Assembly (NCBI RefSeq): GCF_001981305.1
Contig: NZ_MSCW01000001.1
Location: 186,001 to 250,000 of the forward strand
Direction of reading: 5' to 3'
Length of the DNA stretch: 64,000 nucleotides
Origin: Marinobacter lutaoensis
Lineage (GTDB): Bacteria; Pseudomonadota; Gammaproteobacteria; Pseudomonadales; Oleiphilaceae
Part shown: positions 55,254 through 63,483 of the stretch, in pieces
Layout: the number at the start of each line of letters is the position of its first letter
How positions within the stretch are numbered: position 1 is the stretch's first letter
Notes under the pieces: generated by a model
Told to the model about the DNA's origin: nothing
Databases searched by the model: none
Seen by the model: only the letters and a program-made list of their open reading frames with translations
Position numbers and translations under genes: made by a program

Positions 55254-56177
55254 ATGGAACCGATCCGCCCAGACGACGATGAATTGCGAGCAACCGCCGG
55301 CAAGGCCGGCCCCCGCCCTCCGGCATCGGATGGCCGGAAGAACCGGCGGGCGCCGGCGCAAGATGCTGCCGGTGCCGGTGGTCGTGCCGCGCCAGCGCAC
55401 CGGAGCGGTGGTGGAGCCCTGTACTGGCTGGTACTGCTGGTGGTGACCGGTGCCGGGCTCGCGGGCTGGTACCTACAACAGCAACGCCTCGATGCCTTGC
55501 AGGCCCAGCTGGAGGAGGCGGATTACTGGGCGCGGCAAAGCAAGTTGGCGCTGGCCCGTTTCGAGGGGGAACTGAGTGAGACCGGGGAAAACCTCCAGGA
55601 GCGGGGCCAGACCCTGGAAGCCCGGATTGCCGATAATCACAAGCAGCTCGAGGCCGCCAACAGCGAGATCCGCAAGCTGTGGGTGGTGGCCAACGAGCGC
55701 AACAAGGCGCGCCTGGATGCCCTGGACAGCGGCTTGGCGGAGGCGCGTGCGTCCCTGGCGGCGGTACGGACCGACCACGAGCAGCGGCTTGGCCAGTTGA
55801 AAACGGATCTGGCGGCCCTGAGTGAGCAGGTGTCGGTGACCCTCGCCGACCTGGATGAGGCGTCCCGCCAGACCACGGATCAGTTGGCTTCTCTGAGCCA
55901 GCGGATGGCTGAGGTCGATCAGGTGGTGGACAGCCGGCTGCGCCGTTTCGAGCAGGAGCAGAAACTGACCCTGAGCGGTCTGGAAAGCCGCCTGGCGGCG
56001 CTGGAGAAACGCGCCGAGACCGCCGCCGGCAGTAAGGACGTGCGGGCACTGCGCGATGCGCTGTCCTCTCTGGACAAGACCGTGCAGGCCATCGATGCCT
56101 CCCGGGCCCAGCTGACATCGCGCCTGGTCCGCCTCTCCGACCGGCTGGATCGGCTGGAGGCGCGGGTGGTGCAGTAA
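55254..56177 (+). CDS. Single-pass membrane protein with long coiled coil
   Basis: A 307-residue protein not assigned to a family. Residues 1-60 are hydrophilic and Arg/Pro/Ala-rich; a single membrane helix lies at about 62-84 (LYWLVLLVVTGAGLAGWY); the rest is an almost continuous heptad-rich coiled coil (DALQAQLEEADYW, EARIADNHKQLEAANSEIRKL, DRLDRLEARVVQ), presumably periplasmic. ATG 55254 follows CAGGAGCAGCC; upstream frame is non-homologous in character. Possibly an envelope scaffold. Precedes a lipoprotein gene by 110 bp on the same strand. Confidence 0.7.
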   Translation: MEPIRPDDDELRATAGKAGPRPPASDGRKNRRAPAQDAAGAGGRAAPAHRSGGGALYWLVLLVVTGAGLAGWYLQQQRLDALQAQLEEADYWARQSKLALARFEGELSETGENLQERGQTLEARIADNHKQLEAANSEIRKLWVVANERNKARLDALDSGLAEARASLAAVRTDHEQRLGQLKTDLAALSEQVSVTLADLDEASRQTTDQLASLSQRMAEVDQVVDSRLRRFEQEQKLTLSGLESRLAALEKRAETAAGSKDVRALRDALSSLDKTVQAIDASRAQLTSRLVRLSDRLDRLEARVVQ

Positions 56178-56287
56178 CCTCAGACCGGTTTGTAACGGTT
56201 TGTAGTCATCCCTTGCGGTAGCTCTCATTTCTTTCCGGGGGCGGTTGCTATCATCGGGCGCAGAGAGTGGGATGAAGAGTAACGATA

Positions 56288-57175
56288 ATGAACAAGCCTG
56301 CGCCCCCCGTTTCCCCGGGCCGCCCCGGTCGGACACCGCGGCCGGGTTGGCCGCTGGTGCTGCTCCTGCTGCTGTGCGGCTCCGGGTGCACCGTCTACCA
56401 GTCCATCGGCAAGAGCACCGGGGCGTACCTGCATCCGGTGTCCGGTCATGATTTCGTGCACATCGACAACGACCGCTGGGATCACCGCAACGCCCTGCTG
56501 TATTTCTATCGTCCCCATTCCCAGTGGGCGGCCGATGAGATCGAGGCGCCCAGCGTCTACATTGATGACCGGCATTACTTCAACCTCCGCGACGGCAGCT
56601 ATACCTGGCTCGAGGTCCGTCCCGGTGAACGCCACATCACCATGCGCCGGCCGCTGTTGGGGCTGGAGGGCGTCAATTCCTTCAGTCTGCGTCTGATCGC
56701 CGACGCGGCCTTCACGGTCGAGGCGGGGCGCGTCTACTACCTCCGGTACAGTGAGCTGTCGGTGCCCGATGAGCGTTATCCGGACCTGGACCCGGATCAC
56801 CCACTGGTCCGGGGAGACCTGCAGCTGGTGACCCGCCGCTACGCCATGCAGCCGGAGGAAATTGTCGCCACCCGGTTCCTGAACAGCGACCTGCTGGCAC
56901 CCAATCATGCCGGAACCTCCATCGTTGAGGTAAACGAAGACACCGACTACGCGCGGCGACTGGCCTATCTCGAGAAAGAGCGGGAGCTGGAAATCGAGCG
57001 GCTGAAAACCGCTGGGAAATACCGGGATGCGCCCTGGTACTGGCCGTTCGGTGGCGGTCCGACGGTACCGCTGGCGGCGGACCGGGACATCCGGCAGCTG
57101 CAGGAGGCGTATGCCCGTCTGCAGGAAGAGCGGGAACGCCGGGCCGATGCCGAGGGCGGCTGGTGGATTTTCTAG
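56288..57175 (+). CDS. Lipoprotein (DUF2846-like)
   Basis: A 295-residue lipoprotein with signal sequence WPLVLLLLLCGSGC ending in a lipobox (LCGSGC, lipidated Cys near residue 34). The mature domain (ALLYFYRPHSQW, PSVYIDDRHYFNLRDGSYTWLEV, PGERHI) resembles DUF2846 proteins of unknown function, with an acidic/basic helical C-terminus (RLAYLEKERELEIERLK). Residue +2 after Cys is Thr, so outer-membrane retention is likely. Upstream, GGTTTGTA occurs twice in tandem (56187-56204), a possible regulator site. Confidence 0.75.
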   Translation: MNKPAPPVSPGRPGRTPRPGWPLVLLLLLCGSGCTVYQSIGKSTGAYLHPVSGHDFVHIDNDRWDHRNALLYFYRPHSQWAADEIEAPSVYIDDRHYFNLRDGSYTWLEVRPGERHITMRRPLLGLEGVNSFSLRLIADAAFTVEAGRVYYLRYSELSVPDERYPDLDPDHPLVRGDLQLVTRRYAMQPEEIVATRFLNSDLLAPNHAGTSIVEVNEDTDYARRLAYLEKERELEIERLKTAGKYRDAPWYWPFGGGPTVPLAADRDIRQLQEAYARLQEERERRADAEGGWWIF

Positions 57176-57285
57176 GACAGTGGCCCGGCTGCCGAAGGCG
57201 TTGGCTTGAGGGTCATTGTCGGTCCGGGCAAGGCGAACTAGACTGGACATCAACACCGTTTGAGCAGAGCAGGGAGAGGCTGAGC

Positions 57286-57513
57286 ATGGGGCTGAATCGG
57301 GGGATTCTGGATACTCTGGGGCGTCGGCTGAGGCAGCGTGTGCGGGACGTTCGCGACCGACTGGATGCGATCAACCATGCCCTGGCCAGCCGTTCGGTGC
57401 CGGAGGATCGGCGTCCGCAGGTCAGTGAGCTGGCGCTGCGCCGCAAGGCGGAACGGGCCGGGCAGGGGCTGTCCGGAGGCCACGACGAGGCCGGGCGAAA
57501 ACGCTCGGCGTGA
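57286..57513 (+). CDS. Small basic hypothetical protein
   Basis: A 75-residue Arg-rich protein starting MGLNRGILDTLGRRLRQR, predicted helical, with an AGGGAGAGGC ribosome site 9 bases before ATG 57286. No domain recognised. It lies between the lipoprotein gene and the tRNA cluster. Support is the ribosome site and codon pattern only; a longer frame from 57163 is less likely. Confidence 0.5.
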   Translation: MGLNRGILDTLGRRLRQRVRDVRDRLDAINHALASRSVPEDRRPQVSELALRRKAERAGQGLSGGHDEAGRKRSA

Positions 57514-57573
57514 GTAAAAAATGTACGACTTTTAAGGGGTTGCGGTTTTTTTGGGATTTTTTTCGGAAAAGGT

Positions 57574-57601
57574 TTGACACCGTCGGGGAAATGCTTAAAA
57601 T
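57574..57601 (+). promoter_or_regulatory. Promoter of the tRNA Val-Asp-Val cluster
   Basis: TTGACA, 16 bases, TAAAAT: exact -35 and five of six in the -10, followed by a GC-rich discriminator (GCGCG) typical of stringently controlled stable-RNA promoters. It lies 52 bp before the first tRNA. The 140 bp before it contain T-runs but no clear terminator stem. Confidence 0.8.
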
Positions 57602-57653
57602 GCGCGTCTCAATTGCTGGAGACGGCAATTCGGAAAGCTTTCGAAGCACGAGC

Positions 57654-57729
57654 GGGTGGTTAGCTCAGCTGGGAGAGCATCGCCCTTACAAGGCGAGGGT
57701 CGCAGGTTCGATCCCTGCACCACCCACCA
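57654..57729 (+). tRNA. tRNA-Val (anticodon TAC)
   Basis: 76-nt cloverleaf with encoded ACCA end: acceptor GGGTGGT/ACCACCC, D-arm GCTC...GAGC, anticodon loop CTTACAA, and TTCGATC T-loop. Identical over its whole length to the copy at 57876-57951. Confidence 0.97.
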
Positions 57730-57791
57730 TCTTCGAGAGTTTTCAGCATCGCCGGACCACCCCGTCCGGTTTCAGGTTCGGCCGTTGATGC

Positions 57792-57868
57792 GGAGCGGTA
57801 GTTCAGCTGGTTAGAATACCGGCCTGTCACGCCGGGGGTCGCGGGTTCGAGTCCCGTCCGCTCCGCCA
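57792..57868 (+). tRNA. tRNA-Asp (anticodon GTC)
   Basis: 77-nt cloverleaf: acceptor GGAGCGG/CCGCTCC, anticodon loop CTGTCAC, TTCGAGT T-loop, encoded GCCA end. Lies between the two tRNA-Val copies. Confidence 0.97.
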
Positions 57869-57875
57869 TTTTCCC

Positions 57876-57951
57876 GGGTGGTTAGCTCAGCTGGGAGAGC
57901 ATCGCCCTTACAAGGCGAGGGTCGCAGGTTCGATCCCTGCACCACCCACCA
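57876..57951 (+). tRNA. tRNA-Val (anticodon TAC), second copy
   Basis: Exact 76-nt duplicate of the gene at 57654-57729, 8 bp after tRNA-Asp. The flanking bases differ, so the duplication is confined to the gene. Confidence 0.97.
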
Positions 57952-57966
57952 GAATTCCCCGAAAAA

Positions 57967-57990
57967 GGCAGGTCATCGACCTGCCTTTTT
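57967..57990 (+). terminator. Terminator of the tRNA cluster
   Basis: GGCAGGTC and GACCTGCC form an 8-bp stem with a 3-base loop, followed by six T; a preceding A-run makes it usable in both directions, so it may also end the convergent SDR gene. Confidence 0.92.
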
Positions 57991-58000
57991 TCGTTTTCCG

Positions 58001-59410
58001 CTAGCGCCCGATCAGTGACTGGCCGCAGACCCGGACGACATTGCCGTTGATGCCGCTGGACGCGGGGTGGCAATACCAGGCAATGGCTTCGGCCACGTCC
58101 ACCGGCTGTCCGCCCTGGGACAGGCTGTTCATGCGCCGGCCGGCCTCGCGCAGAGTGACCGGCATGGCGGCGGTCATTTGGGTCTCGATGAACCCGGGAG
58201 CGATCGCGTTGATGGTGATGCCCCGTTTCAGATGCCGGGCCATGCCCCGGACATAACCAATCACCCCGGCCTTGGCCGTCGCATAGTTGGTCTGCCCGAA
58301 GTTGCCGGCAATGCCGCTGATCGAGGAAATGCAGACGATGCGGCCGTTGTCCCGCAGCAGGTCGCGGCCGAGCAGTTCCTCGTCGATCCGTTCCTCCGCC
58401 ACGAGGTTGACCGCGAGGGTCATGTCCCAGAAATGCTCAGGCATGTTGGCCAGGGTTTTGTCGCGGGTGATGCCGGCGTTGTGGATCACGAAGTCCAGTC
58501 CGCCGAAGTGCTGTTCCGCGAACTCGGCAATGAGCTTCGGAGCCTGGGCGTCGGTGATGTCGCAGGTGAGCGAGTGGCCGTCGAGGTCACCGGTCACCCG
58601 CTCCAGATCGTCCCTGGCGGCGGGGATGTCGAGGCCGATCACGGTGGCTCCATCCCGGGCCAGGGTACGGGCGATGGCTTCCCCGATCCCCCGGGAAGCG
58701 CCGGTGACCAGCGCCACCTTGCCGCTCAGGGGGGCCACCGGATTGGTGGCGGGGGTGTCGGCGCCCTTGCCAATCACCACCACCTGACCGTCGACATAGG
58801 CGGCGCGGGGGGACAGCAAAAAGCGCATGCTGGAGTCCAGCCAGGCGTCGGCACCCGGTGCCATGCGGATCAGGTTGGCGGTGGCGCCCTTCCTACCGAT
58901 TTCCTTGCCAACGCTGCGGGTGAAACCTTCCAGGGCGTGTTGCGCCGCCGCCTGGGGTGCCTTGCGGCACTGCCCCGGGTCCAGCCCTACCAGCAGGACC
59001 CGGCCGTTCCGTTCGAGCGTCCGGAGCGTGGGGTGAAACAGGTCGTACAGGGCCCGCAGTTGTTCCGGCGTGCGGATGCCGGTGCCGTCGAACACCAAGG
59101 CGTTGAAGGTTGTCGTGAGTTCCGTGTTGGCCAGGTCGAGAGGCCGGCAGGCATTGCCAGCGCCGGCGGAGTCCGCCAGACTGTCGCGGCCGGTGGCATG
59201 GAACAGCCGGGCGGGGCTGGCGCCGAGAATACGGCCCAGGCTGGCGATGGCCCGGCCGCCCGGTGCCGCGCCGAGCAACACCTGGCCCTCGATGAACGGC
59301 TGGTCGGTGCGCTTCAGTCGTTGCAGGGGGACCGGGGCAGGCAGCCCCAGGGTCTGGGCAGCGGTCTTGCCAATGGGCGTATTGACGAATCTCAGGTAGA
59401 GGTCTGACAT
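58001..59410 (-). CDS. High-molecular-weight 3-oxoacyl-ACP/CoA reductase (FabG4-like)
   Basis: A 469-residue SDR with two Rossmann modules: a degenerate N-terminal flavodoxin-like half (about 1-210) and an active C-terminal SDR domain (about 225-469) with VALVTGASRGIGEAIA, NAGITRDK, CISSISG and YATAK. This layout is that of FabG4/HMwFabG enzymes, which reduce beta-ketoacyl-CoA/ACP. ATG 59410 follows GAGGACGATCCCG. Divergent from a thiolase gene, a pairing found widely in Pseudomonas, Marinobacter and mycobacteria and suggesting a shared fatty-acid pathway. Confidence 0.93.
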   Translation of the reverse strand: MSDLYLRFVNTPIGKTAAQTLGLPAPVPLQRLKRTDQPFIEGQVLLGAAPGGRAIASLGRILGASPARLFHATGRDSLADSAGAGNACRPLDLANTELTTTFNALVFDGTGIRTPEQLRALYDLFHPTLRTLERNGRVLLVGLDPGQCRKAPQAAAQHALEGFTRSVGKEIGRKGATANLIRMAPGADAWLDSSMRFLLSPRAAYVDGQVVVIGKGADTPATNPVAPLSGKVALVTGASRGIGEAIARTLARDGATVIGLDIPAARDDLERVTGDLDGHSLTCDITDAQAPKLIAEFAEQHFGGLDFVIHNAGITRDKTLANMPEHFWDMTLAVNLVAEERIDEELLGRDLLRDNGRIVCISSISGIAGNFGQTNYATAKAGVIGYVRGMARHLKRGITINAIAPGFIETQMTAAMPVTLREAGRRMNSLSQGGQPVDVAEAIAWYCHPASSGINGNVVRVCGQSLIGR

Positions 59411-59578
59411 CGGGATCGTCCTCGTGCAGGATGTTGGCAACGGATGGACCTTCAGGGTAAGGCATCCGGCCGCTTTTGGATTGACTCAACGGGGGCACGG
59501 AAATGTCAGGTTTGCCAATGAGCGGTGGCCTGCGCGCGTTAGACTGGCCCCCATGCCAGTCAAGATCAGGGGGACATC

Positions 59579-60889
59579 ATGGCACAGGCCAACCGAACCG
59601 CTAAACCCCGCCCGGCACCGGGCGTACGTCGCGTCGCCGTACTGGGCGGTAATCGCATCCCGTTTGCCCGTTCCAACACCGCCTATAGCCGGATCAGCAA
59701 TCAGGAACTGCTGACCACCGCGCTGCGCGGGCTGGTGGACCGTTTCGGGCTGGAAGGGCAGCGCCTGGGCGAGGTGGTCGCCGGTGCCGTGATCAAGCAC
59801 TCGCGGGATTTCAACCTGACCCGGGAGTCGGTGCTCAGCTCCGGACTGGCGCCGGAAACCCCCGCCTATGACATCCAGCAGGCCTGCGGCACCGGCCTCG
59901 AGGCGGCGATTCTGGTGGCCAACAAGATTGCCCTTGGTCAGATTGACTGCGGCATCGCTGGCGGCACCGATACCACCTCCGATGCACCCATCGGCGTGAG
60001 TGAGGGACTGCGCCAGATCCTGCTGGACCTGAACCGCGCCCGCACCACCGGCGAGCGCCTGCGTATCCTGTCGAGGTTCCGGCCGGGACACCTGCTGCCG
60101 GAGATACCCGAGAACGGCGAGCCACGCACCGGTATGTCCATGGGGGAGCACTGCCAGGTGACGGCCCGGGATTGGGAGATCCGCCGCGAGGACCAGGACC
60201 GGCTGGCCTGGGAGAGCCACCAGAAGCTGGCCCAGGCCTACGACGAGGGGTTCTTTCAGGATCTGGTGACACCGTTTGCCGGCCTGGAGCGGGACAATGT
60301 CCTGCGCCCGGATAGCACCCTGGAGAAAATGGCGTCCCTGAAGCCGGTGTTCGACCGGGACCATGGGACCCTGACCGCCGCCAACAGCACGGCCCTGACC
60401 GACGGTGCCTCCTGTGTCCTGCTGGCCAGTGAGGCGTGGGCGCAGGCGCATGGCTTGGAAGTCCAGGCCTGGCTGACCTTCTCGGAAGTGGCGGCGGTCG
60501 ATTTCGTGGACAGGAAAGAGGGGTTGCTGATGGCTCCGGTCTATGCTGTGCCCCGGATGCTGGCCCGGGCGGGGCTGACCTTGCAGGACTTCGACTTTTA
60601 TGAAATCCACGAGGCGTTCGCTGCCCAGGTGCTGGCGACCCTTAAGGCCTGGGAGGATCCCGGATTCTGCCGCGACCGGCTGGGGCTGGATGCACCGCTG
60701 GGCACCATCGATCGCACCCGGCTCAACGTCAAGGGCAGCAGCCTGGCCACTGGCCATCCGTTTGCGGCTACGGGGGGGCGTATCGTCGCGACCCTGGCGA
60801 AACTGCTGCAGCAGAAGGGGCGGGGGCGCGGGCTGATTTCCATCTGCGCCGCCGGTGGTCAGGGCGTGACGGCGATCCTTGAGCGCTGA
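59579..60889 (+). CDS. Acetyl-CoA C-acyltransferase (FadI-like thiolase)
   Basis: A 436-residue thiolase, the same length as E. coli FadI. Catalytic residues: Cys in QQACGTGLEAA (about 100), His in YEIHEAFAAQVL, His in GHPFAATGGR, and Cys in SICAAGGQG near the C-terminus. HGTLTAANSTALTDGAS is family-typical. ATG 59579 follows AGGGGGAC. Divergently paired with the FabG4-like reductase across 168 bp, indicating joint function in fatty-acid degradation or a reverse chain-elongation route. Confidence 0.94.
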   Translation: MAQANRTAKPRPAPGVRRVAVLGGNRIPFARSNTAYSRISNQELLTTALRGLVDRFGLEGQRLGEVVAGAVIKHSRDFNLTRESVLSSGLAPETPAYDIQQACGTGLEAAILVANKIALGQIDCGIAGGTDTTSDAPIGVSEGLRQILLDLNRARTTGERLRILSRFRPGHLLPEIPENGEPRTGMSMGEHCQVTARDWEIRREDQDRLAWESHQKLAQAYDEGFFQDLVTPFAGLERDNVLRPDSTLEKMASLKPVFDRDHGTLTAANSTALTDGASCVLLASEAWAQAHGLEVQAWLTFSEVAAVDFVDRKEGLLMAPVYAVPRMLARAGLTLQDFDFYEIHEAFAAQVLATLKAWEDPGFCRDRLGLDAPLGTIDRTRLNVKGSSLATGHPFAATGGRIVATLAKLLQQKGRGRGLISICAAGGQGVTAILER

Positions 60890-60926
60890 GCCGTTCCCCG
60901 ACGTTACGGGATTCCCGAAATTTCCT

Positions 60927-60955
60927 TTGACATTGACCACTTGGGTTCGTATTAT
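60927..60955 (+). promoter_or_regulatory. Promoter of initiator tRNA
   Basis: TTGACA, 17 bases, TATTAT, then a GC-rich discriminator GCCCGCC; 47 bp before the tRNA. A near-ideal sigma-70 stable-RNA promoter. Confidence 0.85.
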
Positions 60956-61001
60956 GCCCGCCACGTTGTCCGGGGCCGCCCCGGGTGACCGCCAGTTTTG
61001 A

Positions 61002-61078
<77 letters not shown>

Positions 61079-61091
61079 TTTTTCTTAAAAA

Positions 61092-61121
61092 GGCAAATCC
61101 GGAATCGGATTTGCCTTTTTT
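61092..61121 (+). terminator. Terminator of initiator tRNA
   Basis: GGCAAATCC and GGATTTGCC form a 9-bp stem around a 6-base loop, followed by TTTTTT. Confidence 0.93.
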
Positions 61122-61145
61122 GTTTCCGGCGTCCGCCGAACCGTT

Positions 61146-61159
61146 TTGATTGGCATCAA
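61146..61159. promoter_or_regulatory. Perfect FNR/Anr box
   Basis: TTGAT-TGGC-ATCAA matches the FNR/Anr consensus TTGAT-N4-ATCAA at all ten defined positions. It lies 122 bp before the rhodanese start, between the tRNA terminator and the sulfur-redox operon. A TATATA at 61168-61173 is a possible -10; if used, the box would sit over the -35, so activation versus repression cannot be decided from sequence. Confidence 0.8.
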
Positions 61160-61173
61160 CTTTTGGTTATATA

Positions 61174-61224
61174 GATATTCCAAAAGTGGTTGATTCACGG
61201 CATCTGTACTAAGCTTGGAATATC
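61174..61224. repeat. Perfect 10-bp inverted repeat upstream of the rhodanese operon
   Basis: GATATTCCAA (61174-61183) and TTGGAATATC (61215-61224) are exact reverse complements separated by 31 bases, 58 bp before the operon. The spacing is too wide for a simple hairpin terminator and suits two operator halves or a looped regulator site. Confidence 0.6.
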
Positions 61225-61281
61225 CGATGACCGGCCGGGCCTGCGCCCCGACCCGGTACCGAAGCCTTACGGGAGATTGCC

Positions 61282-61827
61282 ATGAAACACCTGCTGCTGT
61301 CGTTGTCCCTGCTGCTGGGGCTGTCCTTTCAGGTTCACGCCGAAGAGGCGCTGTCGATCACACCGGAAGAGACCTGGGCCCTGGTTCAGGCGCAGGGCGA
61401 CCGGCTGCTGTTCGTGGATGTCCGGGACCCGGTGGAGATCATGTTCATCGGTTTCACCGATGCCGTGGATGTCAACATCCCCTTCAAGCTGGTGGATCGC
61501 ACCCGGTTCGATGAAAACAAGGCCAAGTTCGCCATGGTGACCAATCCGGACTTCGCGGCCGAGGTCGAGGCCGCCCTGGCGGCCAAGGGACTGGACCGGA
61601 ATGCGCTGGTCATTACCATGTGCCGGTCTGGCTCGTCCCGGGGCAAACCCAGCGCCGATTACCTGCTCGAGCGGGGCTTTACCAATGTGAAGTACATCGA
61701 CCACGGTTTTCAGGGCAGCACCGCCAAGGACGGCAAGATGAAAGGGCTGCGGGTGGTCAATGGCTGGCAGAACGCCGGCTTGCCCTGGTCCATGGACATC
61801 AATCCGGACAAGATCTATCGCCCCTAG
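61282..61827 (+). CDS. Periplasmic rhodanese-like protein
   Basis: A 181-residue exported protein: signal peptide 1-20 (LLLSLSLLLGLSFQVHA), then one rhodanese domain. The active loop is CRSGSSRG with the sulfur-carrying Cys near residue 114, and LLFVDVRDPVE is the domain-entry motif. Sulfurtransferase acting on thiosulfate or a persulfide is the family function. ATG 61282 follows GGGAGATTGCC. First gene of an operon with an octaheme cytochrome and a cytochrome b; 45 bp separates it from the next gene. Confidence 0.88.
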   Translation: MKHLLLSLSLLLGLSFQVHAEEALSITPEETWALVQAQGDRLLFVDVRDPVEIMFIGFTDAVDVNIPFKLVDRTRFDENKAKFAMVTNPDFAAEVEAALAAKGLDRNALVITMCRSGSSRGKPSADYLLERGFTNVKYIDHGFQGSTAKDGKMKGLRVVNGWQNAGLPWSMDINPDKIYRP

Positions 61828-61872
61828 CGGCGGTGGTACCGGCCAACGGGATCCAGGCGGAGGGCGCGGGTG

Positions 61873-63483
61873 ATGACGACGGGGCCGGTACGGGGTGAAC
61901 GCGGGGGCTTGGGGCGAGTGGCGGGCGTGATCCTGTTGCTGTCTGCCTTGGTCTCCGTCGCCCAGGGGGCGGACCGGCCGCCGCCCACCGCCGATCACCG
62001 CAAGTTTGAGGCGCTCAAGGGGCCGTTCCGCGACGCCACCGAGGTGACCCGGGCTTGCCTGGGCTGCCATACCGAAGCCGCCGAGCAGATCCGCAAGACC
62101 ACCCACTGGACCTGGACCTATGCCCACCCGGAAACCGGTCAGGTGCTGGGCAAGCGCCACGTCATCAACAGTTTCTGTGGCATGGCGATCAGTAACGAGG
62201 CGCGCTGTACCTCCTGTCACGTCGGCTACGGCTGGACCGACATGAAACAGCCCCCGCCATCGTCGGATTCCGCCGTCGACTGTCTGGTGTGTCACGACAC
62301 CACCGGCGACTACTGGAAATTTCCTACCCTGGCGGGCTTCCCCACCGACGTTCCGCGGGAGTGGCCGTCCGGCTCCGGCAAGATCGTCGAGCCCCCGGAT
62401 CTGGCCCGGATCGCCGGCCACGTGGGGGCCAGCGGTCGCGCCAACTGCGGCGCCTGCCATTTCTACGGTGGCGGCGGCGATGGCGTCAAGCACGGCGATC
62501 TCGACTCCTCCCTGGTTAACCCGCCCCGGACGCTGGATGTCCATATGTCTCCGGAAGGGCTGGATTTTCAATGCTCCGATTGCCACACCACCTGGGGGCA
62601 CCGGGTGGCCGGTAGCCGCTACCAGGTCAATGCCAAGGACACGCTCGGGATCGACGTGCCCGGGCATACCGACTTCAGCCGCGCCAGCTGCGAGTCCTGC
62701 CACGGCAGCACGCCCCACGACCGGCAAAAGCTTGACGATCATGTCGACACCCTGGCCTGTCAGACCTGCCATGTACCGGCGTTCGCCCGAGGTGGCGTGG
62801 CCACCAAAATGTGGTGGGACTGGTCGACTGCGGGTCGGCTCGATGCCGATGGCAACCCCATCACCGAATACGACGCCCACGGGCACGTCCGCTATCTCAG
62901 CACCAAGGGGGATTTCCGGTATGAGGAACAGGTGGTGCCGGAGTACGCCTGGTTCGATGGCACCGTGGAGTACACCTTGGTGGACCAGCCGCTGGACCTG
63001 AGCCAGGTGCCCATCGACATCAACCGGGTGGATGGTGGCCCAGAGGACCCGGGCTCGCGCATCTGGCCGTTCAAGGTCATGAGGGGCAAGCAGCCCTACG
63101 ACACCGAATTCAAGACCCTGCTGGTGACCCATGTGTTCGGAGCCGACGATTCGGCGCTGTGGAGCAACTTTGACTGGCCGCGAGCCCTGGCGGCAGGCAG
63201 CGCCATGTCCGGGGTGCCTTTCAGCGGCCACTTCGGGTTTGTGGAAACCCGCATGTACTGGCCCATCGCGCACATGGTGGCGCCCAAGGAGCAGGCGCTG
63301 GACTGCCAGTCCTGCCACGGTGCCCAGAGCCGTCTGGCGGGTTTGGGCGGCATTTACATGCCGGGGTTCCACCACAGTGCTTGGCTGGATCGCCTGGGTT
63401 GGCTGGTGGTGCTCCTGACATTGCTGGGCGTCGGGGCCCACGGCGTGGCGCGCCTGCTGCTGAAAGGGAGGAAACGGCCATGA
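61873..63483 (+). CDS. Octaheme c-type cytochrome (tetrathionate reductase/OTR family)
   Basis: A 536-residue exported multiheme cytochrome with eight CxxCH motifs: CLGCH, CTSCH, CLVCH, CGACH, CSDCH, CESCH, CQTCH and CQSCH, from about residue 62 to 478. INSFCGMAISNEARCTSCH and VDCLVCHDTTGDYWK match the Shewanella octaheme tetrathionate reductase, whose in vitro substrates include tetrathionate, nitrite and hydroxylamine. Signal peptide about 12-32; a C-terminal membrane helix (about 508-528, LGWLVVLLTLLGVGAHGVARLLL) anchors it, unlike a soluble enzyme. ATG 61873 has GGAGGG 8 bases upstream; GTG 61870 is an alternative. Overlaps the next gene by ATGA. Physiological substrate is not decided by sequence. 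Confidence 0.93.
   Translation: MTTGPVRGERGGLGRVAGVILLLSALVSVAQGADRPPPTADHRKFEALKGPFRDATEVTRACLGCHTEAAEQIRKTTHWTWTYAHPETGQVLGKRHVINSFCGMAISNEARCTSCHVGYGWTDMKQPPPSSDSAVDCLVCHDTTGDYWKFPTLAGFPTDVPREWPSGSGKIVEPPDLARIAGHVGASGRANCGACHFYGGGGDGVKHGDLDSSLVNPPRTLDVHMSPEGLDFQCSDCHTTWGHRVAGSRYQVNAKDTLGIDVPGHTDFSRASCESCHGSTPHDRQKLDDHVDTLACQTCHVPAFARGGVATKMWWDWSTAGRLDADGNPITEYDAHGHVRYLSTKGDFRYEEQVVPEYAWFDGTVEYTLVDQPLDLSQVPIDINRVDGGPEDPGSRIWPFKVMRGKQPYDTEFKTLLVTHVFGADDSALWSNFDWPRALAAGSAMSGVPFSGHFGFVETRMYWPIAHMVAPKEQALDCQSCHGAQSRLAGLGGIYMPGFHHSAWLDRLGWLVVLLTLLGVGAHGVARLLLKGRKRP

Noticed and set aside
57654..57951. tRNA-Val duplication as att sites of an excised element
   Set aside because: Both copies are full-length functional genes in a normal tRNA array, with only tRNA-Asp between them and different flanks.
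61267..63441. A 724-codon minus-strand open frame
   Set aside because: Antisense to the rhodanese and octaheme genes, whose motifs and ribosome sites are convincing.
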